Shown here in pieces: positions 1 to 11,404 of a stretch of DNA of 64,000 nucleotides. The stretch spans positions 44,423,501-44,487,500 of the forward strand of contig CM077595.1 in assembly GCA_039654915.1 (NCBI GenBank), written 5' to 3'. Numbering within the stretch: the stretch's first letter is position 1; each line of letters begins with the position of its first letter. Both the position numbers and the translations under genes were made by a program. The DNA comes from Aquilaria yunnanensis (taxonomy: Eukaryota; Streptophyta; Magnoliopsida; Malvales; Thymelaeaceae). A model generated the notes under the pieces. It saw only the letters and a list, made by a program, of their open reading frames with translations, had not been told where the DNA came from and did no database searches.

Positions 1-140
1 TTGTGTTTCCATGACTTCAATTGCAAGTAGTTTTGGGTTTGAAGTTATGGTGGCTATGAAGGAAGTGTGGAGGAGAGGGCTGGCTTCCTTTTTGCTAGTG
101 GAGGCCAAAATTTGGGAGATAAGGACAAGAATGGACACTT
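1..140 (-). mobile_element. D-family LTR fragment
   Basis: This stretch aligns with the interior of the D-family LTR in reverse orientation. The same text occurs at 13321-13450 (minus) and, as the reverse complement, near 37075-37170 and 63300-63410. Similarity stops at about position 140-145. The element continues beyond the left edge, so its type and TSD cannot be given. Confidence 0.7.
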
Positions 141-522
141 CTATTGTTATTGCCCTCCTAGCAAAATGCTCGGCGGGTAAGGTAAGTTCATAAATCCATA
201 TTTTAAATGCCTTGATTAAAGGTGAATTAACAAGACCAAGTAAGTAATCTAAAGGACAGATGGTTCCTAGTTTAATTTGGCACCTAAGTGTCACTAGAGG
301 CAAAATCATAATTTTGTCCCCCGAGGTGATAAGTTTGGTATTTAAGCTCATAAATTGATCTTTTGCACCTAAGTGACAAGAAACCAAAGAGTTGGGCTAA
401 ATTGCCAAATCTTATGGCACTATTTGAGCATGGAGGTCTTTTTGGAAAAACTAAAGAAGTTGAATGGTTTAAGTGAGAAGTTGGCTATTTAAACCATTTT
501 GAAGATTTTGGTAGTCACTATT
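141..522. other. Flank of the solo D LTR, probably E-family sequence
   Basis: AT-rich DNA with no ORF above 60 codons. It is the left flank of the solo D LTR, so it was contiguous with 14057 onward before that insertion. It may be the 5' part of the E LTR, but there is no second copy in the window to confirm this or to place the E LTR start. Confidence 0.35.
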
Positions 523-1206
523 TGTTACCCACTCTGGGGTAATCCAATTATGATGCCAAAACTGTGCATTTAAACTCCTAGGATTGGTGTGTACTGTAGG
601 TCATCAGAACAACACCCATAGTGTACATACTCAAGTAACCCTCTTGAGCACTATGTAAATACATGTATATTGGTCTAACCATAACACGCATATTCACATT
701 TATGCACACTATGGCAGCTAAGAAGAAAAACGCTAGCACAAGTCTTAGGTTTGGCTTCCACACATTAAGCAATCTTGTTATGTTCAAAAATTCCAGCCAC
801 TGCACCCAAAACTTCCTCCAATAAACTGTATCATTATAGCCATATAACCCCATGTTTTATTTTTTCCATTATCAAGTAGAGACTTAGGGAAAATCAAGGA
901 ATTTTTTTTTTACATCAATAGCCCACCTACGGACCAAGTTATGGATTTTTGAAGTTTGTTACAAAATTCTGACCAAATGAACAGTAACTTAGCTAATTTT
1001 GCAACATCATACCCTTTGGTACAGAGCTCTAAATCCAGAAATTCTAAATCCCAGTTAAATCCCTAGATGTCCTCTAGGTGTAGCGAAAATTTCATACGAA
1101 GATTCATTCTAGACAGGGAGATATTCAACTTTAGGTACAGGGTCAAAATTCTGGGAACTTTTGGACCATTTTGCCTATACAATTTTTCCAAACCATTCAA
1201 ACACTT

Positions 1207-2082
1207 TGATAGCCAAAGTCTATCTCCTCTATCTGGCCGAACTCCCTGCCACAAGAATGGCTAGAAGAAACTAGCGCTAACCGAGAAAAGGTGGGATCAT
1301 ACACCTCGGGAGATAGCCGAAGAGCTCCGAGCCCGGCACGCCAGGAAACTTGAGGATACTACAAGCCCCCCCAAGGTTGTGAACAGATCGCCTTCGGAAA
1401 AGAGGCACCAGCTATTGCGGGCCGAACATGATCTCCCCGAAGGCGGAACTCCCTGAAGCTGGGATCCCCCGAACTAAGGGCGTGTTTCCCGAAGAGGCAC
1501 CGTCCGTACCAAAGGACGACCTCGTCCAGGGACCTCGGGAGTACGGCAGGAGCATTTAAGGAAGCATTTAAGGAAGCCTCTGACACATCCTTTCATAGAC
1601 GTCATAAAGCCGCCTCAATAGGCGCTCTGACACGCTGACGCCATCAAAATCACATCATGGCCCATCTCAGCACAAAGCTCAAGGCAACCTGCTACCAGCT
1701 ATCTGTCCCCTATGCCCAGAAACTCAGGGAACATCCGACTGAACACGTGTCGCGATCTGAACGGGCTAGGCACTCCTATAAATACCAGGAAATAAATACT
1801 TGGCGGGGGGTTGGTTGGCAAAACGTCTGACTCCCAGACTCTGAGAAAATCACCAGGCGAGACTCTTCAGCCCTTTGTGCTATTTCCTTTGCCTTTCTCA
1901 GCCACCACTGACTTGGGCGTCGGAGGCTCCCCCCCCCGGAAACACATCCGGGGGCCTCTTGACCCTTTATTTCTGGACTTTCAGGCACTCTCTCAAGGGC
2001 GAACCATCCTCTCGGCGTTCTTCCTCCCAGAAGTCTCTCCACCAGTCACCATGACTCTAAACGATGAGGCCCCCGGCCATCA
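1207..2082 (+). repeat. 5' LTR of element A
   Basis: An 876-bp repeat beginning TGATAGCC and ending GGCCATCA. A TATA box (TATAAATA) lies at 1777-1784. Compared with the 3' LTR it carries a 12-bp tandem duplication near 1554-1575 and retains about 26 bp around 1745-1770 that the 3' LTR lost. Confidence 0.92.
1777..1784 (+). promoter_or_regulatory. LTR TATA box of element A
   Basis: TATAAATA in the 5' LTR, repeated at 11943-11950 in the 3' LTR and at 60022-60029 (minus) in element C. It is about 300 bp before the end of the LTR, consistent with the U3/R junction. Confidence 0.6.
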
Positions 2083-5000
2083 TTTGTCGTCGTCTGTGGG
2101 AACCCGCTCTGAGATCTCCGTCGTTGAAACTCAGCGTTCTAAGGACAAGGGACTCCCGAGGTCCCCGTCCGCGCCTGAGACACAACCGGCTGCTGAGCAA
2201 ACATTCCCAGGGACTTCTGTGTCCGAGGAAGACCGCCCTCTAGTAATCACTATGAGCTTTATGAGGGAGTTTCAGCGTTCGGTCGTGGCCGAAATGACAC
2301 AGCAGATCGACCAAAGATTGTCACAGCAGACACAGGCCCAAAGACCTCCCTCACCTGCACGCCCTCGGGAGAAAAGTCAAAGGTCCACTCATCGCAGTTC
2401 GGGAAGCGGAGATCCGCGCGAAGATTCGTCCACAGAGAATATGCCCCTCGGGAAACGGCCTGGGGGGCAGAAGAGGTCTGAGCGACCGAGGGTCTTGCAG
2501 CAAAGAAGTTCGCTGCCTGAGGCGAGGTCCCTGTCCTCTCAGCGCCGAACTCGCTCCCCGAAGAGGCGTCGACAATCTCCCTTCCCTGAAGAAGGGCCTA
2601 GTGCCACAGTGCTTATGGAGAGGATATTAGCACGGCTAGAAAGGGTGGAGAAACAAATGGCCAAAAAACCCGTTTGGGCCAGACTTTCGGGAACATTCTG
2701 CGAAGATGGCTCCCCATTCATTCAGGCCGTTGTTGAGGCAGCAATGCCAGGTGACTTCAGAGTACCTCGGTTGGAGATTTATGATGGCCGTACTGATCCA
2801 CAGGCCCATCTGACGAAGTACAGACGCAACATGATAATGCACGATGCTGATGACACTACCATGTGCAAGTGCTTCGAAGTCACCCTCACAGGGCCAGCAA
2901 CTGCATGGTACAATTCATTGCCTTCAGGGACCATCACTGAGTTCCAGGAGTTGTCCACGGCCTTCACGCAGCAGTTCATCGGGAGTCGACCTACTGCGAA
3001 GATGCCTGTCCAGATGTTCGACATAGAGCAGAGGAACGGAGAAACCATCCGAGACTATGTCGAAAGATTCAACAGGGAAGCTTTGAGCGTCCCAGACTTT
3101 TGGCCCTAAATCCACATTCTTGCCATGATACGGGGCCTTCGGCGAGACTCACAGCTGTTCTACGAGTTCTCAAAAGACCCACCGGAGACCCTCGGAGAAT
3201 TTTACCGAAGGGCGGAACAGCACATGACCGTCGAGGAATTAAGAATGGTTGGGCCGAAGTCCGATCACCACCGCGCCGAAGGGTCCAATCAACAAGCTCG
3301 GCATCCGACCGAACAGGCAGGACGACCTCGGAGGATGCGGGGAAGGAAACCCCAAAGTTTCACACCACTGAGCACTACACGGACCAACATCCTCATGGTG
3401 CTGGAAAGGCAAGGGACGCAGATTCGGCGGCCAAGGGCCATGACCGCCGACAATAAGAAGAATGCAAGGAAGTTCTGCCAGTTTCATCGCGACCACGGTC
3501 ATGACACCGAAGACTGCTTCCAACTGAAGAAGTACATAGAGTCGCTGATAAAGCAGGGCCAACTTCGGAAATACCTGCGGATGCCATCCCCGAAAGGCAG
3601 AAAAGTGGAGGAAGAGAAGGCCGAAGACGAGGACTATGACTCCGACAGGCGGAGAAACCAAAGTCCAAAAAGGCGCCCTCCACCTCCGACAGGGGTTATC
3701 CAAACAATCACCACGGGGCTCCCATCCTCGAAAAGAAAGCGGAAGGCCCGAGAAATTGCAGTCATGGAATATCAAAATCCAGCAAAGAAGCTGGCCCGCA
3801 AAGATGGATCCATTATCGTCTTTCCCCACGACGATCCACTGCTGATCATGGCGAGGATAGGGAACTGGGACGTCAAAAGGGTGCTACTTGATGACGGATC
3901 AAATGTAGACGTCCTATTCTCGCACTTACTACCGAGCTTGGGCATCTCCAGCAGCGACCTTAAGCCAGTCACCTCGCCCACCTTCGGGGTCGGACCATCC
4001 GAACTGCCCGTTCTCGGATGGATCGACCTCCCACTGATGATGAGAGAGACTTCGGTAGATGGAGCAGCTGAGTTGTACGCCTCCACAATGCCAAGGTTCA
4101 TCGTCATGGACGTCCCGTCCTCGTACAACGCCATCCTTGGAAGGCAGACACAGGGAAACCTGCACATTCACCCTGATGTGAAGTACTTGACTGTCACATT
4201 CACCACCAAGGATGGAGATGCAGAGGTCTTCATAGACCAGGCCGAGGTAAGAAAGGTGTTTGTGAAAGCACGAAAGGCCCCTGCGAGCAACTTCGCACAA
4301 ACAATGGAGGCAAAGGCGCCAGAAAAAGGCAAAGAAGAAGATCTCGCAAAAGCAGAAATGGAAACAGTAGAACTTATCCCAGGACAATCTACCCGAATAG
4401 GGAAGAGCTTGGCCAAAGGTGAGAAGAAAAACCTTGTATCTTTTCTGCTGAAAAATAAAGATCTGTTTGCCTACTCGCCGAAAGATATGCCAGGGGTAAA
4501 CTCTGGCATAATACAGCATAGCCTCAAAGTAAGCCTGAAAGCAAAACCTGTCCGGCAAAAGAAATGAAGCATCTCAGCCCACAAGAGCAACTTTGTCAAA
4601 ACCGAGGTCCAACGTCTGTTAGACGCCAAAGTCATCAGGGAGGTGAAGTACCCCGAATGGTTAAGTAACGTGGTGATTGCCACAAAAGAAGGCAGTAGCA
4701 AACTTCGGATGTGCATCGACTTCAGAAACTTGAACGATGCTTGCCCGAAAGACTCATACCCTCTTCCGCCAATAGACCAACTGGTAGACTCAACTGCCGA
4801 GTACGGGCTCCTAATTTTCCTAGACACCTTCAGCGGCTACCATCAAATAAGGATGGACCCCGAAGATGAAGAAAAAACCGCCTTCATCACCGAGGGAGGA
4901 ACATACTGCTATGTCAGGATGCCCTTCGGGCTGAAAAATGCAGGAGCCACCTACCAAAGGTTGATGAACAAGGTCTTTAAAGACCAAATGGGGAGAAACA

Positions 5001-7550
5001 TGGAGGTGTATGTTGATGATATGATAGTCAAGAGCAAGCTGCCTAGCTATCACATTGCAGATCTAGAGGAAACCTTCCAAAAGCTCAGAGCCTTCGGGAT
5101 TCGGCTCAATCCTGAAAAGTGCATCTTCAGGGTAACCTCGGGAAAATTCCTTGGGTACATGGTATCCGAAAGAGGCATTGATGCTAACCCCGAGAAGATT
5201 AAGGCACTACTTGAGTTCCGAACTCCTGCCACAGTCAAAGACGTGCAGAGGCTCACCGGAAGAATAACCTCTCTGAGCAGATTTATTTCCAGGTACGGAG
5301 ATAGGTGTCGACCTTTCTTCAAAGTCCTCACAAAGGCAGCAAAAATGGAAGGTGACCTCGGAAAGAATGATCACCCTTGGGGTGAAGATTGCCAAAAGGC
5401 CTGGGAAGAACTCAAAGTCTACTTGGCTAGCCTGCCGACTCTGTGACAACCTCGGGAGGGAGAGCCCCTCGTTTTGTACCTCATCGTCATGGAGAAAGTT
5501 GTAAGCTCGGTCCTTGTGAAAGAAGAAGGGCCAAAGCAATGGCCAGTCTATTACGTCAGCAAATCCCTGCATGACGCCGAAATCAGGTACCCTCTGCTTC
5601 AAAAAGCTATATACGCCTTGGTGCTTGCAGGGAGAAGGCTACGACCATACTTTCAGGCTCACCCCATCATCGTCCGAAGTAGTCTACCACTACGGGATGT
5701 TATAAAGAAAGTTGATCATTGGGGAAGGCTCTCCAAGTGGTGCATAGAGCTTGGCGAACACGAAATCATATATGAGCCTTGGAAGGCCGTAAAAGCTCAA
5801 GTACTGGCAGATTTTATCGCCGAAATACCCACCACTAAGGAAAGCCATTTGGATCTGAACGGAGGTGAGCCAGAGTGGACCTTGCATGTTGACGGAGCCT
5901 CGGGATCCGAACACCAGGGAGCTGGAGTAATTATCAGAGGACCCGAAGGCCTAGCGGTAAAGAAGGCTATCAAGTTCAGCTTCAGCGTCACTAACAATGT
6001 GGCAGAATATGAAGCCCTCATAGCGGGATTACACTTGGCCAGAAGGATTGGCGTAAGAAACTTAAAGGCTCACAGCGATTCCCAGCTGGTAGTTCGGCAG
6101 ACGTCAGGAGATTATGGGGCGAAGGACCCAATCTTGGCAAAATACCACGAGCTGGTAGCAAAGCTCATCCAAGAATTTGACGCCGTACGGATAGAAAATG
6201 TACCTCGGCGGAATAACACTTAGGCAGATTGCTTGGCGAAGTCAAAAACATACACCGAGGTGCTAGATCACCCGAGCATCTCAGTGCTAAGCATAGCGAC
6301 CTCGGGAAAAGGATGGAAACATCCCATAAAAAGATACCTCGCAGAAAATGTGCTTCCCGAAGACCCCGGCGACGCTGCAAGACTGCGAAGACGCTCTGGC
6401 CGATTCTTCCTGATTGGCGAAGAGTTATACCGACAAGGGATATGCAAACCCGCTGCAAAGATGCGTGGATGAAGAGGATACTGAAATGGTCCTTGAAGAG
6501 GTCCACGAGGGCATGTGTGGTTCACATATTGGAACTGATGCCCTTGTGGCAGTGATACTTCGCCAAGGATACTTTTGGCCTACCCTGAGAAAGGATGCAA
6601 GGCAGTTCGTCCGAAAATGCGGTAGTTGCCAGAAACACGGGAACATCCAGAGGGCACCCTCGGAAATGGTAACTTCGGCTGACTACCCCTGGCCCTTTGC
6701 AGTCTGGGGTATAGACCTTATTGGGCCACTCCCCCCAGCGCCCGAAGGTGTGAAATTCTGCGTGGTAGCAGTGGACTATTTCTCCAAATGGCTCGAGGCA
6801 GAACCCCTAGCAACTATCTTGGCAAAAGAAGTGCAAAAGTTTGTATGGAAGAACATAGTATGTAGATTCGGCATACCGAGGGTACTAGTGGCTGATAATG
6901 GATCCCAATTCATAGACAAAGGATTCCAGGAATTTATCAGCGACTTCGGAATAAAGATGCACTTCGCCCCAGTAGCTCACCCCCAAAGCAACGGGCAGGT
7001 GGAAGTATCTAACAGGACCATAAAAGATGGCCTGAAAAAGAGACTGGGGGAAGCAAAAGGGAAATGGCCAGGAGAACTCCAAAGCGTATTATGGAGTTAC
7101 CGAACGACGCCCCGAAGAGCCACGGGGGAGACTCTCTTCTCACTCGTCTTCGGAACAGAGGCCATCATCCCTATCGAGATAGTTAGACCATCAGTACGGG
7201 TGCAAGTATTTGATGAAGGTGGAAACGACCTCGGCCTAAGAACGAAGCTTGACCTCGTCGGCGAACATAGAGAAATAGCCGAGCTGAGAAGAAAAGCTTT
7301 CCAGCAAAGGGTGGCCGCGGCCATAAATTTGCGAGCTAGGCCAAAGGAAATCAGGAAAGGAGACCTCGTTCTCCGAAAGGCTGACTTTATGCCCCGAAGG
7401 CCATCCCACGGAGTACTTTGCGCAAACTGGGAAGGACCTTATCTGGTCCTCACCGAAGTACGAAAAGGCGTGTACAAACTTGGCGATACCGAAGGCGTAG
7501 AATTGAAAAACACTTGGCACTCAAATGCCTTGAGAAAATTCTACGCCTAA
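2051..7550 (+). pseudogene. gag-pol polyprotein of element A, disrupted
   Basis: One reading frame from an ATG inside the LTR (2051), broken by stops at 3107 (GAA to TAA relative to element C), 4565 and 5444 (both CGA to TGA) and 6221 (GAG to TAG), and by a one-base insertion near 6438. Domains in order: proline- and arginine-rich N-terminus, Retrotrans_gag core (~2760-3090), a CX2HX4HX4C knuckle (~3475-3516), aspartic protease with DDGS at 3890-3901, reverse transcriptase with YVDD at 5009-5020, a first RNase H (~5470-5690), a second RNase H beginning with the D of VDGA at 5891, then integrase with an HHCC-like region (~6500-6630). The integrase triad is D 6714, D 6894 and E 7002, with spacing D-X35-E. 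The frame ends at 7548-7550. The paired RNase H domains identify the Tat clade. It should produce a capsid and enzymes for copying and integration, but not from this copy. Confidence 0.9.
2085..2102 (+). other. Primer-binding site of element A, degenerate
   Basis: Two bases after the LTR end. The intact version in element C reads TGGCGCCGTCTGTGGGAA. Here two positions are altered near the start (TGTCGTCG), so it would prime poorly. The site begins TGG, the complement of a tRNA CCA end. The tRNA identity was not established. Confidence 0.75.
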
Positions 7551-7659
7551 GCTTGAGCGAAGGAATCATACTGTACGAAAAATATTCTAAGTCCAGAAGT
7601 ACCTTGAGAAAATTTCTTAAGTACAGAATTGTACAGAATTCCGCGAAGATGCTCACCAC

Positions 7660-8105
7660 AAGCGCAGATATGACTTTCCAAAGTCCCTTGAGCCATCACG
7701 CTCGGGAAAGATGGGAAAATCTCTCAGCGGTACTCGCCGAAATAAGCGCAGAGACAGTTTTCCAAAGTCCCTTAAGCCATCACCTTCGGGAAAAATGGAA
7801 AACAAAAAATCTCGCAAAAGGTTTCTTAAGTCTCTTGAGTGAACATGCTCAGGACAAGGGGAAATGAAAAATTTCGACTAAGGGGTTTCCGAAGTCCCTC
7901 GAGCGAACGTGTTCGGGACAAAATGGAAATGCAAAATCCTGCAAAAAAACTTAGTCAAATTTTTCAGACTTTCCAAAAAGCCTCTTGAGCGAACAGGCTC
8001 GGCCAATGGAAAATCTTTCACACTTAGTCAAGTTTCTTTGATCGCAGGTTTTTCGAAGTCTCTTGAGCAAATGTGTTCGGGGCAATGGGAATAAAGAAAC
8101 TTGCA
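7660..8105. repeat. Degenerate repeats between pol and the antisense gene, element A
   Basis: Six diverged units at about 75-110 bp spacing. Each has a core like CGAAGTCCCTTGAGC, then a near-palindromic CGAACGTGTTCGGG and a purine-rich ATGGGAAAA tail. Equivalent blocks lie at 23970-24440 in B and 53880-54175 in C. The block sits where transcripts of gag-pol and of the antisense gene would converge, so a role in ending transcription is possible but only inferred. No ORF worth calling is present. Confidence 0.7.
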
Positions 8106-8210
8106 AAAAACACTTAGCCAAAAAAAATCTTCATTTACAAGAAAGCTAGCTTACAAAGAAGAAGTGCCCGAAGAAGGAACACAAAAACGAAGAAGAAAAA
8201 AGGAAAAGGC

Positions 8211-10634
8211 CTAAGGGTTCTCGGCGTCTCGGGAGCCACCAGCCTCTGTGCCCTTTTCCACCACCTTCGGCGCCGGAATTGTGGAAGGCAGGTTCAGGTG
8301 CTCGATCTTGGACCAAGACCACCGAGGCCCCTCGGGAATGTTGAGAGCTTCCAAAAAAGAGAGGTCCAGACTTGGGAACCTCTCAAGGACTTGGTGCCGA
8401 GCAAGGCAGAATCCATCTTGGAAGGCGACCTTGGATTTGTCCTTCTCAACCTCAAGGTCCTCGAGCTCATCCTTCAAATCTGCAACCTCCTTCTTCAGCG
8501 CCTTCACCCTCTTCTTCGCATCGGGCTCCTTCTTCAAAGACTGGACCTCGGCCTCAAGAGCCTTTTTCTCGCTCACCAACGACCGAATCAGATTGTCGGA
8601 ATCTGACTTATCTTTGAGAAGGTCTTGGTTGGCGGTGAGCATCCCCGCCACTTGGTCGCCGAGGTCAGCAATCTTCAGGGAGGAGTTCTTCTCAAAATCT
8701 TCCTTCTCCTTCTGGAACTCCTCCTGAAGGGTAGCAACTTCTTTCTTCGCAGCATCTGACAGCTGCTGGTTCTTGGCGATCAGTTCCGAGCATGTTTCTT
8801 TCGCCTTCTTTAGGGTCTCTAAGGCCGAAGTTCGGAACGCCGAATTCCTGGCTACCCAAACTCGGAGAAAGCCGGCGTACCCCAGCAGCTGCAAAAAGAT
8901 GAATGCAAGGTCAGTAAGAGCCAGGCATCTAGGAAAAATTGAAGGGAAAATGGTGTGAAGAACATACCTGAGCAGCATGCTCGGTGACTTTTGCGGCAAG
9001 GGTGTCATCGTCCGGATGGGCAGCCGCAATTGCCTTGAAGGAGGCCTCTGTAAGCACCCCCTTCGAAATTTGCTTTGCCATTTCAGGACAGTCCGCGGAG
9101 TACAAGTTCATGTCCTCCGTGAAGGTCTAGAAAGACTCCTTGGGTATCTTCCCTTGCGGGACTTTGGCGTCGCGAAGGGCCCGCGCCTTCGCGTCTTTGG
9201 CCGCCCAGTTCGGGGTAAGTAACTCCCCGGCACGGCGAAAACGAGAAGCGGGTCAGAGACAAAGGAAAATTCAGAAAAACAAGAAGAGCCATACTTGTTC
9301 TGAAAGAAACAGGCCTGGCGGCACTTCGAACACGGCGTCCTCGGAATCCTGAGACTCCTCGGTCGAAATCTCCTTGCCCTTCCTCTTACGCCGCTCCTCG
9401 GCAGAAGGGGCCTCTTCCACGGCCTCCAGAAGGACCTGTGATGCCGAAGGGCTCTGGGGAGGGACATCAGCGGAACGAACCTCGGCAGCGGTAGGGACTT
9501 CGGTAGCTGCCTCAGACGCCGGAATCTCGGCTATCCCAGGCTCCTCGGCAGCCTCCTCGGAAATTTCCTCCAGAGGAACTTGGGCAGTTTTCTTTGCCCG
9601 TTTCGCCGAAGGCCCAGCGCCAGTAGACTTCCGCCTTCGGGAAGCCGCCTTCTTTGTGTGATCGCCCTTCTCCACCTGGCCGGAGAAAAGGGACTTGTAA
9701 AATGCAGCCGTCCCGTCGCCCATCTCTGAAAAAGAAAAAAGACATCAGCGTAAGTCCGAGGGAAAAACAACCAGGGAGTAGAAGATAACTCACTTTCGAC
9801 AAGTGTTTCGAAAGAGATTTCCTCCTTAAGAAGCTTGACCAACCAGGAATCCTTCCCGGCGATGGCAGGAGCTGGCATCTCGAGGTCGGTCTCGTGCTCC
9901 TTAACCACCTTTAACTCCCGGAGGACCTCTTCGGTCATTAGCCTCCAGTTGATAAGGAAGGGGTAGAGAGAGCGCGGCGCGACCTCGGGAGCCCAGTCAG
10001 AGACGGCACGGATGCGGCCGTCAAAGTCCGTGAAAGTGGAAGCCAACTCTGGAGTCAGCAACAACCTCTGATCAACAACGTCCACATCTAGCCGTCCCTG
10101 AGCCCATTTGGTCAGAACATACGACCAGGACTCCTCCATCTTCAAGAAGAAGAATTTCTGTTGCCACCCCCGCCAGCTGTCCTTGGTGGCGAAGGTGAAC
10201 ATGAATTTTTTGCTCCCGGATCCCCGAGGTAGCATAAAATAGAAGCCACCCTTCGGGACCACAAAGAGCTTGTAGTACTGCATGAAGAGTATAAAATGGG
10301 GTTTTATCCCGAAGACGCCACACATACAGAGGAAGGCGTTAAAATAGCAGAACGAGTTCGGGGGAAGCTGGTTCACAGCAATGCCATAAAATTGGCAGAA
10401 CTCGCAAACCATCTTCGGGGGAGGATACCAAAGTCCGGCCTTCAGCTGGGCTCGAAAAATGGTAATCTCGTTGCTATGGTTTGAAAAAGCATAATGGCTA
10501 GAGCGAGGCAGCCTAGTAACGGCGTAAGAGGGAAGAAAGAAATTTTTCTTCCACCTCTCTAATTTTGCCGGGGTGGTGCAACAAGGATGGGCTAAAAGAG
10601 GCTGCCAGCTCTCAGGGATAGGCATTTTCGACAT
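8211..10634 (-). pseudogene. Antisense spliced gene of element A (Transposase_28-like)
   Basis: Read on the minus strand. Exon 1 is 10634-9794, exon 2 is 9725-9315, exon 3 is 9227-8968 and exon 4 is 8888-8211. Spliced, they total 2,190 nt, exactly 730 codons. Introns are 68, 87 and 79 nt. Exon 1 encodes a tryptophan-rich domain starting MSKMPIPESWQPL, which resembles the plant 'putative gypsy type transposon' (Transposase_28) family. Exon 2 is a low-complexity basic then acidic linker, and exon 4 is a long coiled coil of E/K heptads followed by a conserved tail ending in ENP. The function of this family is not known. Three defects are visible: a TAG at 9129-9127 in exon 3, a GC instead of GT donor at intron 2, and CCG instead of CAG at the intron 2 acceptor. 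Exon 4 also lacks four codons present in B and C. Exon 1 is fully open, unlike in B and C. Family assignment is from memory and was not searched. Confidence 0.8.
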
Positions 10635-10883
10635 GAAAACGAGTTCGGAAAACGCCAGAAAATAGTTTCCGGAAAAAACTCAAAAAAACAGAGGAATCAA
10701 AACACTCTGGAAAACAAAAACCTACCAAAAGATTTGCCAAAGTCTGAGGACGCCGTCGTGAAAATTGGCTGAAAAAAGCTCTGATTAAGGTAGCTCCGCC
10801 ACAGAAAGCCAGAAAGTACGAAAACAGGGGCAAAACAGAGGAAAGAGCAGAAGTAAAAGCAAATGGGACTTATACGGAATGGG

Positions 10884-10892
10884 CTATTTAAA
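10884..10892 (-). promoter_or_regulatory. TATA box of the antisense gene, element A
   Basis: TTTAAATAG on the minus strand, about 250 nt upstream of the antisense ATG. B (21191) and C (51031) have TATAAATAG at the same place, followed by the shared CCCATTCC, so A carries a one-base variant. The three-copy conservation supports a real promoter separate from the LTR. Confidence 0.6.
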
Positions 10893-11159
10893 GGCCAAAG
10901 GTTGGTAACCGAAACGTCATCATAAGTACCCTTTCGGAGGTGAACCGTCGCCGTAACTGCCCTCTGCACCTGAAAAGGCACGCCCTCTGTAGCCGACGTG
11001 ACTCTCCTCCAATGGCAAAGTGCCACGTGTCAATAGCCGCGCCAGAACAGGGGACACGTCTTCTAACATCCTTAAAAAGCTGGGGCGCGCCGCTTAGACT
11101 GACACGCTTGGCCAGCAGACGCGACGTTACACAGACCTGCAAGAAGAAAAAAGCAGGTT

Positions 11160-11340
11160 ACCTCGGGGACACCAAGAGACAGGCTATGGCCAAACAGCCC
11201 ATGACCTTCGGGCAAGAGGTGTATCTTTGGCACAGGCTCGGCCTCGAAGACACCAAAGAACAGGCCAAGGCCAGACAGCCCATGACCTTTGGGCAAGAGG
11301 TGCACCCTCGGAACAGGTTGAGCTTCCTAAGAGGCTCCCA
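11160..11340. repeat. 81-bp tandem repeat upstream of the antisense promoter, element A
   Basis: Two units, starting GACACCAA at 11168 and again at 11249, each with a core CAGCCCATGACCTT and GGGCAAGAGGTG. Homologous 80-81-bp repeats occur in B (20761 and 20842) and C (50622 and 50702). Position is between the antisense TATA box and the polypurine tract. Confidence 0.75.
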
Positions 11341-11390
11341 AGAACAACCTCGGAAAGAGATGCAAAACCGAAGTCTTCACTTCGGCTTTC

Positions 11391-11404
11391 CAAAGGGGGG
11401 CATG
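11391..11404 (+). other. Polypurine tract of element A
   Basis: AAAGGGGGGCATG directly before the 3' LTR, the expected primer for plus-strand DNA synthesis. The same tract is present, reversed, next to the LTRs of B (20654-20668) and C (50523-50537). Confidence 0.75.

Noticed and set aside
1359..1586. ORFs within the A LTR (also 11560-11772)
   Set aside because: Antisense ORFs in LTR sequence with no domain; they vary with LTR indels.
8248..8727. Plus-strand ORFs opposite the antisense gene exon 4
   Set aside because: Serine- and arginine-rich shadows of a coiled-coil coding strand. The spliced minus-strand gene explains the region better.
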